From NCBI GenBank assembly GCA_023419605.1, contig JAEZXR010000137.1, positions 17,026 through 81,025 of the forward strand: 64,000 nucleotides of DNA. Reading direction: 5' to 3'. Under the pieces are notes generated by a model, which ran no database searches, had not been told where the DNA came from, and worked only from the letters and a program-made list of their open reading frames with translations. The translations under genes were made by a program, and so were the position numbers. Source of the stretch: Bacillota bacterium. GTDB lineage: Bacteria; Bacillota; Clostridia; Acetivibrionales; JAEZXR01. Shown in pieces: positions 19,107 to 27,638 of this stretch. Each line of letters begins with the position of its first letter. The stretch's first letter is position 1.

Positions 19107-19780
19107 TCGATCACCTCGTATAGTACGGGCGGTGTTAAAATGCCTATGGGCTTTAGCTGGTAGGTATAGCTCCAGGCGTTGGACTCATCTGTTTCACGCC
19201 AGGTACCCGGCCCATACATTCTGACATTTTTATTGCAATTGTGCAGCTGCCCGAAAGTATTAATTAAATTTCCATATAAAGTAACACTAAAAGATGTACA
19301 TTTTCCAATCCTAACGGTATAAGGAGAAAAAGCCAGGCTTCCCTTTTCACCGCCGAATTCTACTGCCATCACAGGGCCTCTGTATTGGGGAATTTGTAAT
19401 ATCAAGTCCTTTTTAGGGGGCTCGGAGCAGGCATAGTGATAGGGTACATTTCCGCCGTAAAAAGGAAGTCCCTGATGGACCCAGTCACCGAAATGAAGCG
19501 TTTTCACCGGAGGTGTAATGGTTTTTCGGCATCCGGCAACATGGACTCCAAAATCGCCCAGCAAATAGCACCATTCGATTCCGGTCTTTTCACCGTAGGG
19601 AATTTTCAGCAGGAGCTCATGGTCGCCGGAGGGGATGGGCGGGAGCTTCATTTTTTTATGCTTCCGTCTGCAAAATAGCCGCACGGGTCCCTATCCACTT
19701 CAACACCGTCGAGGAAAATACGCATGGACGCAGGCTTTTCTATAAGGAGCATCCAAAGTATCCGCAGTATTCTTCGAATA
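19103..19780 (-). pseudogene. C-terminal remnant of a glycoside-hydrolase-like protein, frameshifted
   Basis: The open 193-codon part reads as the C-terminal beta-sandwich of a large glycosidase-type protein (IEWCYLLGDFGVHVAG; HFGDWVHQGLPFYGGN). The sequence just upstream continues the same domain in another frame (RIFLDGVEVD, then GYFADGSIKK) and hits a stop exactly at a run of seven A on the coding strand (19651-19657). The frame break is therefore at that homopolymer. Further upstream similarity fades within about 60 nt, so the catalytic part is missing. It overlaps the GH95 start by 4 bp, which suggests an intact gene once led this operon. A sequencing error could explain the homopolymer break but not the missing N-terminus. 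Confidence 0.7.
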
Positions 19781-19921
19781 GAACATGTTCTCTCTCCTGT
19801 GAAGTGTCTGAATTTTTACTATATAGATTCAAATCCATTATATATAATTTTGACGCGGATTGAATTGCTAATATTGCGATATACATTGTTAATATTGCGA
19901 TTAGAACAATAAGACATGTGC

Positions 19922-19957
19922 ATATAAAGAAATAGGGGTTGCTCTATTTCTTTATAT
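19922..19957. terminator. Hairpin at the end of the cupin-AraC gene
   Basis: A perfect 14-bp inverted repeat (ATATAAAGAAATAG at 19922-19935 with 19944-19957) with an 8-nt loop. The right arm is the last codons and stop of the AraC gene. T residues flank only moderately, so it is a likely but not strong terminator. Confidence 0.55.
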
Positions 19958-20792
19958 AATTTTTCACGTATTGCTGGGGGGATATGCCTGCCACCTTTTT
20001 GAAGGATCTATAAAAGTTGGAGTAATCCTCAAAACCGAGTTTTACACAAACCTCGTTGATGGCATAAGTTTTCTTAAGAAGTTCCTTGGCGGCGGAAATT
20101 TTTTTATAGGTGATATACTCTAAGATGGTGAAGCCTGTCATTTCTTTGAATAAATGACACAAATAATACTTGTTTATAAAAAAGCTTTTTTCCAGTTCCT
20201 CCAAGGTGATTTTTTTATGAAGGTTGGCAGAGATATAACTGAGTATAAGATAGATCTTCCCGTTATATCGGACATCTTCTTTTACCTTCTCCTCCTCCCC
20301 GGGATAGGTGAAGGCGCTGGAGACTTTGATAATAAGCTGAATGAGTATGGAAAGCATCATGGCATTTTTTTCAGGAAGGGTGGATTTGCTCCACTCGTAA
20401 ATCTGTTGGAAATATTGAGGGATATCGTATTTTTCAATCAACTCTCTTCCGATTTTGTTTCCAAAGCCCAGTTTCCGGGCTTCAAATATTTGAAGCAGGT
20501 CATATTTCTGTGTATTGAATTTGGCAATCTCCTGGGGATCAAAATAGATATAAATACGTTCATGGGGCACATCGGAATGGATGATGGTCCGGTGGATTTC
20601 CTTATTGCTGATGATCAGGAGGTCGTAAGGTTCCAGTTTGTATATTTGTCCGTCTATACTGAAAGAAACATCACCGTTTAAAAGCAGGTACAGTTCATGG
20701 CCGTCATTGGTATGGGCATAATGAGGCTTTTTGGTGGGATTTTCAGTATAGAATTTACGGATGATGATACTGCTATCTCTCTCGCTAAACAT
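19944..20792 (-). CDS. AraC-family regulator with N-terminal cupin sensor
   Basis: A 282-residue soluble regulator. Residues about 20-100 form a cupin-like sugar-sensing barrel (HYAHTNDGHELYLLLNGDVSF; LEPYDLLIISNKEIH). Residues about 180-282 form the AraC DNA-binding domain with both helix-turn-helix motifs (EELEKSFFINKYYLCHLF; LGFEDYSNFYRSFKKVAGISPQQY). AGGAGGG precedes the ATG. It points toward the remnant-GH95-PL4 operon on the same strand and is the natural candidate to activate it with a pectin-derived sugar. Unlike the three large AraC proteins in this window it has no membrane anchor. Confidence 0.9.
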   Translation of the reverse strand: MFSERDSSIIIRKFYTENPTKKPHYAHTNDGHELYLLLNGDVSFSIDGQIYKLEPYDLLIISNKEIHRTIIHSDVPHERIYIYFDPQEIAKFNTQKYDLLQIFEARKLGFGNKIGRELIEKYDIPQYFQQIYEWSKSTLPEKNAMMLSILIQLIIKVSSAFTYPGEEEKVKEDVRYNGKIYLILSYISANLHKKITLEELEKSFFINKYYLCHLFKEMTGFTILEYITYKKISAAKELLKKTYAINEVCVKLGFEDYSNFYRSFKKVAGISPQQYVKNYIKK

Positions 20793-20956
20793 GCTGACCC
20801 TCCTATATATCCCTTACATTGTAAAGCAATATTTACAATATTTCAACCAATTTATGCAATCTTCATAGAGAACATGGATTTATAATTACAGTGTAATTTT
20901 GTACAGATGCCGAACTATAGACGTTGGGCTTCAAGAGCATTAATTTCTTAGAGTTG

Positions 20957-21005
20957 AGGGACGGCAGATTGGTGAATTGAACTTTCATACAGTCTGCCGT
21001 TCCCT
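20957..21005. other. Hairpin upstream of the Dus gene
   Basis: AGGGACGGCAGA pairs with TCTGCCGTTCCCT with a single bulge, leaving a loop of about 24 nt. It sits in the 300-bp gap between the divergent AraC and Dus genes. No T-run follows on the plus strand. Otherwise this gap is AT-rich and must carry the AraC promoter. Confidence 0.45.
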
Positions 21006-21093
21006 TGCTTCACTCAAGATTTGTTTAAGAACCTTTATGTAAAAAAGCTTTTGTGGTATGATTTTAGCAAAAAGAAGGGAACGCTGCTGTCTT

Positions 21094-22053
21094 ATGAATT
21101 TTTATTTTGCCCCCATGGAAGGTTTGACCGGGTACATCTATCGAAATGCCCATCATACTTATTTTAATCATATCGATAAATACTTTTCCCCCTTTATTTC
21201 TGCAAATGAAAGCGGAAAGCTCAAAAAGGGAGAGATAGATGACCTGGCCCCTGAAAACAATCAAGGGTTGGTTTTGATTCCGCAAATACTAACGAACAAT
21301 GCAAAGGATTTTATACTTATGGCGAATAAAATCAAGTCCATGGGATATGAGGAGATCAACCTAAATCTGGGATGCCCATCCGGAACTGTAGTTGCCAAAA
21401 ACAAGGGGTCGGGCTTTCTGGCAAAAACCGCCGAGTTGGACGCGTTTCTTTATGAGATTTTTGCCTGGGGAGGAACCGGAATTTCGGTAAAAACCAGAAT
21501 CGGAAAAGACCATCCGGACGAATTTATGGAGTTAATGGAAATCTTTAATAAATACCCTATAAAAGAGCTGACCATTCATCCGAGAATTCAAAAGGACTTT
21601 TATAAAAACAAGCCGAATATGGAAGTTTTTAAGTATGCCGTAAGCCGCAGCAAAAACCCCATTTGCTATAACGGGAACATTTTTTCGGTAAAACAGTACC
21701 AGGAGTTTTCGGCAGAGTTTCCGGAGGTGGGTGCGATTATGCTAGGCAGGGGATTACTGGCCAACCCTGGCCTCGCAAAGGAAATAAAGAGTGCTATAAA
21801 AATTGATAAGAACACAATAAGAGAATTCCATGACAAAGTATATAGCGACTATAGGAAAATACTTTTCGGGGATATAAATGTCTTATACAAAATGAAGGAA
21901 ATCTGGTTTTATATGATTTCGATGTTTTCTGAGAATGGAAAATATGCAAAGAAAATCAGGAAATCCGTAAGACTGTATGATTACGAAGAGGCTGTTTCCA
22001 GTTTATTTAGAGAGCAGAACCTGACCAATCATTACGAAAACAGCATATCCTAA
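21094..22053 (+). CDS. dus: tRNA-dihydrouridine synthase family protein
   Basis: A flavin-dependent TIM-barrel enzyme of about 319 residues that reduces uridine in tRNA loops. Hallmarks are the opening FYFAPMEGLTGYIYR, the catalytic-cysteine loop INLNLGCPSGTVVAKNKGSG, KTRIG, and the phosphate-binding IMLGRGLLANPG. I prefer the ATG at 21094, which begins directly with the first strand; an ATG twelve codons upstream has no ribosome site. AAGGGA lies somewhat far upstream. It is an isolated housekeeping-type gene between polysaccharide clusters, followed by its own terminator. Confidence 0.9.
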   Translation: MNFYFAPMEGLTGYIYRNAHHTYFNHIDKYFSPFISANESGKLKKGEIDDLAPENNQGLVLIPQILTNNAKDFILMANKIKSMGYEEINLNLGCPSGTVVAKNKGSGFLAKTAELDAFLYEIFAWGGTGISVKTRIGKDHPDEFMELMEIFNKYPIKELTIHPRIQKDFYKNKPNMEVFKYAVSRSKNPICYNGNIFSVKQYQEFSAEFPEVGAIMLGRGLLANPGLAKEIKSAIKIDKNTIREFHDKVYSDYRKILFGDINVLYKMKEIWFYMISMFSENGKYAKKIRKSVRLYDYEEAVSSLFREQNLTNHYENSIS

Positions 22054-22131
22054 AGTGCAGATAATCTTAGAAGAAACACAGGGACGGACGGTAGAAGTGC
22101 CGGAGCCTTCCCTTGGCTCAATCCTTTGAAT

Positions 22132-22162
22132 ACCCTGGGACTAACCCTCTCAGGGATTTTTT
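22132..22162 (+). terminator. Intrinsic terminator after dus
   Basis: ACCCTGGGA pairs imperfectly with TCTCAGGGAT and is followed at once by TTTTTT. It lies 80 bp after the dus stop. The rest of the gap to 22321 is AT-rich and ends with a GGGGG-type ribosome site for the PL8 gene. Confidence 0.75.
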
Positions 22163-22321
22163 ATTCCTTCCCTAAAAGCCACAATATACGAAGTGAAATT
22201 CATTATTATTTGCAAATTGACAAAAAAACAACATTAAAGCAACGAAATAATAATTGCCACAGTACGCTCCCCATTGTATTCTTTGTTATGTAAAAAAACA
22301 TGATATTGAAAGGGGGATTTT

Positions 22322-25279
22322 ATGTTAAAAAGCAGTAAAAGAGGCATCAGCATTTGTATGGTTTTCTTTATTCTTCTCACCATGTTCTTCATTACTCCGA
22401 CTACCCGGGTTGTAGGAGCTTCGGATGAATATGATACAATGAGGGCCAAATGGATCAGTTATATCACGGGAGGTACCTCCTATGACCTGACGGATACCGA
22501 TGTAAGCAGTAAGCTTTCCGGTATCGCAAGTGCTGCAAACAATTATTGGTCATCGATGAATAAGTCTTCAAGCAGGACGTATTTATGGTCGGATGCACCC
22601 GACAACACCGATTCCAATTATATCAATGTGCAGTATACCAGAATTCTGGCTATGGCAAAGGCTTATAACCAGTACGGGTGCAGCCTGTATCATGATCCCG
22701 CGCTGGGAGCCGATATTGTAGGTGCTCTGGAGTGGATGAATCAAAACCGGTACAGTACCACGGCACAAAAAGCAACTTCAAACAATAACTGGTGGGACTA
22801 TCAGATCGGCGGCGCCATAAAGCTGATGGATTGTACAATATTAATGTATGATTTGCTGACCTCTGCACAGGTTACCAACTATGTTAATGCAGTTTTACGG
22901 TACACTCCAAGTATTGGTGGTTATTCAGGCCTATTTACAGGGGCAAACAGGCTGTCTTTTGCAGAGGAGTTTGTAAAGGCCGGTATTGTGAGTAAAAGAT
23001 CGGATTTGGTTATCGAGGGAAGAGACGCAATGGACGATCTGTTTACCGAAGTAACCAGCGGTGAAGGCATCTATTCCGATGGTTCCTTCATACAGCATAC
23101 GGCTACCGGATACAATGGAGGATACGGTTCAGCCTATGCTTATAACCTGCTGAAAATTGTTGACAGTTTGCTCGGAACCTCTTTTGCAGTAACGAATACA
23201 AATGTGGGCAACATATATAAGTGGGTTTACAATGTATATGAGCCGGTTATGTACAATGGCGGCTTCATGAGCATGGTACGCGGAAGGTTTATATCCTATT
23301 CGAAAGCCAATACAGCCTCTACGGAGGTAAATGATTTCTCCTATGGCATAGATGGGGTGAAGACAGTGGTTTTGGCTTCACAAAGTGCACCCAATGCAAG
23401 CGATCGAGCCTATTTTAAGAGCCTGCTGAAAAAATGGGTGACAAATAACACCTATCAGCCCATTATATCCAATATGTCCATGTATGAAATGCTGATTGCC
23501 AAGCAGATCGTGAAGGATTCTTCCGTTACGGCAGCCGGCGAATATGTGGCGCATAAAAGGTATAACAACATGGATAAGGTCGTGCACGGCCGTCCGAATT
23601 ATACTTTTGCATTAAGTATGTTTTCCAAGAGAATCTACAACTATGAATCCATCAATAAGGAAAATCTTCACGGCTGGTTTACAAACTATGGGGCAACCTA
23701 TATTTATAATGGGGACCAGGGACAGTATAACGGTAATTACTGGTGTACAATAGACCCTTACCGTATAGCCGGTACTACGGTAACCAGGATCACGAGGCCC
23801 GACTTTGATCCCGACGATACCACAGGAAAAAAAGGTTACAAGCAATCAACGCTAGGAACAAGAGCCTGGGTAGGCGGAGCGGATATTGCCGGACTCTATG
23901 GGGTGTCGGGAATGCAGCTCCATGATGTCGGATATACATTGGATGCAAAGAAGTCGTATTTCATGTTTGATGATGAAATCGTGTGCCTCGGAGCAGGCAT
24001 CAACAGCACGGACAGCAAAACAGTGGAGACAGTCGTTGAAAACCGTGCACTAAACTCTGCCGGAGGCAATACCTTCACGGTAAACGGCTCGGCAAAGCTG
24101 CCGGCTCTGGGGGATAGCGAGTCAATGACGGGTGTAAATTGGGCGCATCTGGCCGGAAGTACATCCAATTCCGATATAGGATACTACTTTCCGGGCGGGG
24201 CATCAGTATGGGCGAGACGCGAGACAAGAACCGGAACATTCTACGATATACACAAAAACGGTATCATCGACAGCAACCGTACAGATACGCAGTCCAGAAA
24301 CTTCCTTACCATGTGGTACAACCATGGAGTAAACCCGGTTGACGGCACCTACTCCTATGTTTTGCTGCCCAATAAAACTGCAGCACAGGTTTCAGCCTAT
24401 GCTTCAAACCCGAATATTCAAATCATAGAAAATTCCCCGGATGCACAGGCTGTGAAAGAAAAAACACTGGGTATTACGGCGATAAACTTCTGGAATGATG
24501 CGGCTAAAACGGTAGCCAATATTACAAGCACAAGAAAAGCCTCACTGATGGTAAAAGAGTCCGGGGACGAATATGAAATTGCGGTAAGCGATCCGACACA
24601 GGTTGCAGGTTCGCCAATAACCCTTGAAATAGACAGAAAGGCGGCAAGTGTTATTTCAAAGGATTCAAACGTAACGGTAACTCAACTGAGTCCTACTATT
24701 AAACTGAGTATAAATATCAGCAATATGAAGGGAGCCACCCTAAGGGCCAAGTTCAAGATGGATTCGCTGTCCTGTGAAACAAACAACGATGCCTATGTGC
24801 GTGACGGGTCCTATGCCGGTACAAATTATGGTACAGACAGTAATCTTGTTATTAAAAAGGATACTGCCGATAACACCGGGTACAACCGTAAAGCCTATGT
24901 TACCTTTGATTTTAGCAGCTACAGTAAAACATCAACTCCGTCCGCTTTATTGAAGATGTATATCAGCGATGTAAACACGGATGCCACACGAACCGTTAAA
25001 GTCTATGGAGTCTCTGACGAGACGTCTACTGAAAATGGCATTACGTGGAATACTGCACCGGCGGGAACTACATATATTACAAGTGTAGACGTGGCGAATA
25101 CTGATGTAGGTAAATGGGTTTCGCTGGATGTTACAAACTATGTAAAGAATCATATGAGTGACAAGAAAGTAACCTTCCTCCTGGTGAACGAGGGGACCGC
25201 TACATCGAAAAATAATATGTCCTTCGCCGCAAGAGAATGCCCAGGATACGCACCCAAGCTGGAGATAGAATATCCGTAA
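22322..25279 (+). CDS. Secreted PL8-family polysaccharide lyase with C-terminal DNRLRE module
   Basis: A 985-residue exported enzyme with signal peptide at about 1-33. The (alpha/alpha)-barrel carries the PL8 landmarks NNNWWDYQIG (about 152-161), Asn209, His259 in FIQH, Tyr268 in YNGGYG, and Arg320/Arg322 in MVRGRF. The 50- and 9-residue spacings from Asn to His to Tyr are those I recall for hyaluronate lyases. Beta-sandwich domains follow, then a C-terminal DNRLRE domain at about 815-985 (AYVRDGSYAGTNYGTDSNL), a surface-associated module. PL8 covers hyaluronate, chondroitin and xanthan lyases. The substrate here is uncertain because the neighbours are plant-polymer genes. It precedes a sugar importer and regulator. 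Confidence 0.88.
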   Translation: MLKSSKRGISICMVFFILLTMFFITPTTRVVGASDEYDTMRAKWISYITGGTSYDLTDTDVSSKLSGIASAANNYWSSMNKSSSRTYLWSDAPDNTDSNYINVQYTRILAMAKAYNQYGCSLYHDPALGADIVGALEWMNQNRYSTTAQKATSNNNWWDYQIGGAIKLMDCTILMYDLLTSAQVTNYVNAVLRYTPSIGGYSGLFTGANRLSFAEEFVKAGIVSKRSDLVIEGRDAMDDLFTEVTSGEGIYSDGSFIQHTATGYNGGYGSAYAYNLLKIVDSLLGTSFAVTNTNVGNIYKWVYNVYEPVMYNGGFMSMVRGRFISYSKANTASTEVNDFSYGIDGVKTVVLASQSAPNASDRAYFKSLLKKWVTNNTYQPIISNMSMYEMLIAKQIVKDSSVTAAGEYVAHKRYNNMDKVVHGRPNYTFALSMFSKRIYNYESINKENLHGWFTNYGATYIYNGDQGQYNGNYWCTIDPYRIAGTTVTRITRPDFDPDDTTGKKGYKQSTLGTRAWVGGADIAGLYGVSGMQLHDVGYTLDAKKSYFMFDDEIVCLGAGINSTDSKTVETVVENRALNSAGGNTFTVNGSAKLPALGDSESMTGVNWAHLAGSTSNSDIGYYFPGGASVWARRETRTGTFYDIHKNGIIDSNRTDTQSRNFLTMWYNHGVNPVDGTYSYVLLPNKTAAQVSAYASNPNIQIIENSPDAQAVKEKTLGITAINFWNDAAKTVANITSTRKASLMVKESGDEYEIAVSDPTQVAGSPITLEIDRKAASVISKDSNVTVTQLSPTIKLSINISNMKGATLRAKFKMDSLSCETNNDAYVRDGSYAGTNYGTDSNLVIKKDTADNTGYNRKAYVTFDFSSYSKTSTPSALLKMYISDVNTDATRTVKVYGVSDETSTENGITWNTAPAGTTYITSVDVANTDVGKWVSLDVTNYVKNHMSDKKVTFLLVNEGTATSKNNMSFAARECPGYAPKLEIEYP

Positions 25280-25335
25280 TAGCATAAAACCGCTCTTTGG
25301 GCATAAAATGCGCTTTCCTTTTTTACACTCTCCTT

Positions 25336-25382
25336 AGATGACGCACTTTCGACTTGAATGGATCCAACGGCAGAACTGCCCC
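25336..25382 (+). repeat. Second copy of the 47-nt leader sequence
   Basis: It matches the minus strand of 1944-1990 at 38 of 47 positions without gaps, and its 3' end runs into a terminator-like hairpin. It sits between the PL8 stop and the LplB gene at 25690. Relative to the downstream importer it has the same orientation as the first copy. The outer inverted repeat seen around copy one is absent here. Confidence 0.6.
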
Positions 25383-25403
25383 GAACGAAACCGGGGCAGT
25401 TTT
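25374..25403 (+). terminator. Intrinsic terminator or attenuator after PL8
   Basis: AACTGCCCCG (25374-25383) pairs perfectly with CGGGGCAGTT (25392-25401) and is followed by TTT. It could end the PL8 transcript or, with the 47-nt element it overlaps, act as an attenuator for the importer operon. Confidence 0.75.
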
Positions 25404-25490
25404 ATCGTTGGAAATTTCATCATATAACCGGTTTTTTTCCATTGCAACATAAAGATATTGCGAAAATGCTGCAAATCCCAATCGTAAAGA

Positions 25491-25596
25491 ATTCGGACAA
25501 AAAAGCAACATACCGGCAAGATAGTACAAAGAACCGGTGAAGGGTAGATACATGCCTGAAAGCTTTATTTTGCGCATTCGGACAAGAAAACAACAT
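25491..25596 (+). repeat. Pair of 21-nt direct repeats in the importer leader
   Basis: ATTCGGACAAAAAAGCAACAT at 25491-25511, minus its last base to stay within one view, recurs at 25576-25596 with 2 of 21 positions changed, 85 bp apart. They lie upstream of the permease at 25690 and could be twin regulator-binding sites, for instance for the membrane AraC protein at 29521. The rest of the 410-bp gap holds the 47-nt element and the terminator. Confidence 0.45.
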
Positions 25597-25689
25597 GAAA
25601 GCAATTGATTTGTAATTGTCGAATTTTTGGTTTTTACTATACAATTAGGCTGTCAAAGGAAAATAACAAGCGAAAGAGAGGGAGTAAAC

Positions 25690-26673
25690 TTGAATAGCAC
25701 TACTGCTGTATCAGAACAAGTAAAGCAGGTAAAACGCAGCACAAAACGAGGAGACGGATTTCTAAAGAGACATCCCTTAATAGAACAATATGTTAAAAAT
25801 AAGTATTTGATTATCATGCTTATCCCGATATTAATCTATTATGCTGTATTTCACTACGCTCCGATGTATGGAATCATCCTGGCTTTTAAGGAGTTTCAGC
25901 CATTAAAGGGTATAACGGGAAGCAAATGGATTGGAATCGAAAATTTCAAAACACTGTTTACAGGCCTGGATTTTCTGCCGGTATTAAGAAATACCCTTAT
26001 TATCAGTTTTTACAAGCTTATTTTCGGATTTCCGGCTCCAATCCTTCTATGCTTGCTCATTAATGAAGTACGGCATAACAAATTCAAGAAGGCGGTTCAA
26101 ACCGTTACTTATTTGCCGCACTTCATTTCCTGGGTCGTACTTGCAGGCTTCCTTATCGAAATGCTTTCTCCCAGCCGTGGGCCCATCAACATTTTACTGT
26201 CCTATATGGGGATAAAGCCCATCTATTTTATTGCAGATGTTGATTACTTCAGAGGGGTTATCGTTGCTTCGGGTATATGGCGTGAAGTAGGCTGGCAGTC
26301 GGTGGTTTACCTTGCTGCGGTCGCCGGCATAGACCCTGAGCTCTATGATGTTGCAAATCTTGATGGCGCAGGCAGGCTCCGTAGAATTTGGAGTATAACC
26401 TTGCCCGAAATATTGCCTGTAATCATCATTATGTTAATTTTTGCCACAGGAAACATTATTCACGATGACTTTGACCAGATATTTAACCTGTTGAATGCGA
26501 AAGTACTGTCGGTCGGCGATGTCATATCAACCTATACGTATCGTGAAGGCCTTGTAAACATGAATTTCGGCTATGCTACGGCGGTCGGATTGTTTAAGAA
26601 TGTCATATCCTTCACACTGGTTATGATTACTAACTTCATTGCAAGAAAATATAGTGATTACGCTATTTTATAA
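25690..26673 (+). CDS. LplB-type sugar ABC transporter permease
   Basis: A 327-residue permease. A Lys-rich N-terminus leads into YLIIMLIPILIYYAVFHYAPMYG, and the EAA loop reads ELYDVANLDGAGRLRRIW. I placed the start at the TTG at 25690 because GAGAGGGAG lies at the right distance; an upstream in-frame ATG gives a poor, unrelated leader peptide. First gene of an importer-regulator operon (26688, 27639, 29521). Confidence 0.9.
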   Translation: MNSTTAVSEQVKQVKRSTKRGDGFLKRHPLIEQYVKNKYLIIMLIPILIYYAVFHYAPMYGIILAFKEFQPLKGITGSKWIGIENFKTLFTGLDFLPVLRNTLIISFYKLIFGFPAPILLCLLINEVRHNKFKKAVQTVTYLPHFISWVVLAGFLIEMLSPSRGPINILLSYMGIKPIYFIADVDYFRGVIVASGIWREVGWQSVVYLAAVAGIDPELYDVANLDGAGRLRRIWSITLPEILPVIIIMLIFATGNIIHDDFDQIFNLLNAKVLSVGDVISTYTYREGLVNMNFGYATAVGLFKNVISFTLVMITNFIARKYSDYAIL

Positions 26674-26687
26674 GGGAGGTGCAGACC

Positions 26688-27560
26688 ATGAAAACAAAAA
26701 GTTCTCCATCGGATATTATTTTGGATGTATTTATTTATTCAGTTCTAATCTTTCTTTCTCTTATTACCGTATTGCCTTTTCTACAGGCAATCACCATTTC
26801 CTTAAGTCCGGCGTCCGTAGTATACAGCTTTGGTTTGCATTTGTTTCCGACCCAAATTGATTTGGAGGGCTATAAAAAAATCTTTGAATACAAGCTGATA
26901 TGGAATTCTTATCTCAATACCATCCTGCGAACCGGAATTGCGACCCTGCTTGCACTGTTTCTTTATGTTACGGGTGCATATCCCTTATCGAAGAAACATT
27001 TGCCCAATAGAAAGTTTTGGACGGCGATTATTATATTTACCATGTATTTCAGCGGAGGGTTGATTCCGAATTATCTGCTCATAAAAAACCTCGGCCTCTA
27101 CAACACGATGGGAGCCCTTATTCTTCCGGGCGTTGTGAGCACCTTTACACTCATCATTGTGCGAAACTTTTTTATGTCGGTACCGCAGGAAATTGAGGAA
27201 TCGGCGAAAATGGACGGAGCCAACGATATCTATATACTCTATAAAATAATTATTCCCGTATCGCTCCCTATTATAGCCTGTGCAGCCTTGTGGTCGGCAG
27301 TTGCCAACTGGAATGCGTGGTACGACTGCATGCTCTATATCAAGGACCAGAAAAAATATGTTTTGCAGTATGTATTGCGGCAAATATTACTGGAAGGGCA
27401 GACGGTGGATGTACAGCAGGAAAGCCAGGCCATTGCCGTAAACAGTGAAACCATGAAAATGGCAACCCTCATCGTTGCTACGCTTCCGATTATTTGTACG
27501 TATCCTTTTCTGCAAAAATATTTTGTAAAGGGCATGCTTGTAGGTTCCGTAAAGGGGTAG
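26688..27560 (+). CDS. YtcP-type sugar ABC transporter permease
   Basis: A 290-residue permease with the usual first helix (YSVLIFLSLITVLPFLQAI), EAA loop ESAKMDGANDIY and C-terminal signature LQKYFVKGMLVGSVKG. GGGAGG sits 9 nt before the ATG at 26688; an in-frame GTG three codons earlier overlaps that site and is rejected. It lies 14 bp after its LplB partner. Confidence 0.92.
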   Translation: MKTKSSPSDIILDVFIYSVLIFLSLITVLPFLQAITISLSPASVVYSFGLHLFPTQIDLEGYKKIFEYKLIWNSYLNTILRTGIATLLALFLYVTGAYPLSKKHLPNRKFWTAIIIFTMYFSGGLIPNYLLIKNLGLYNTMGALILPGVVSTFTLIIVRNFFMSVPQEIEESAKMDGANDIYILYKIIIPVSLPIIACAALWSAVANWNAWYDCMLYIKDQKKYVLQYVLRQILLEGQTVDVQQESQAIAVNSETMKMATLIVATLPIICTYPFLQKYFVKGMLVGSVKG

Positions 27561-27638
27561 GACGGTATTTATTTTTCTGGCTATTTCAAAAATTATAGCT
27601 GTATGCTATAAAATATATAAGTAACTTAAGGAGGAAAA

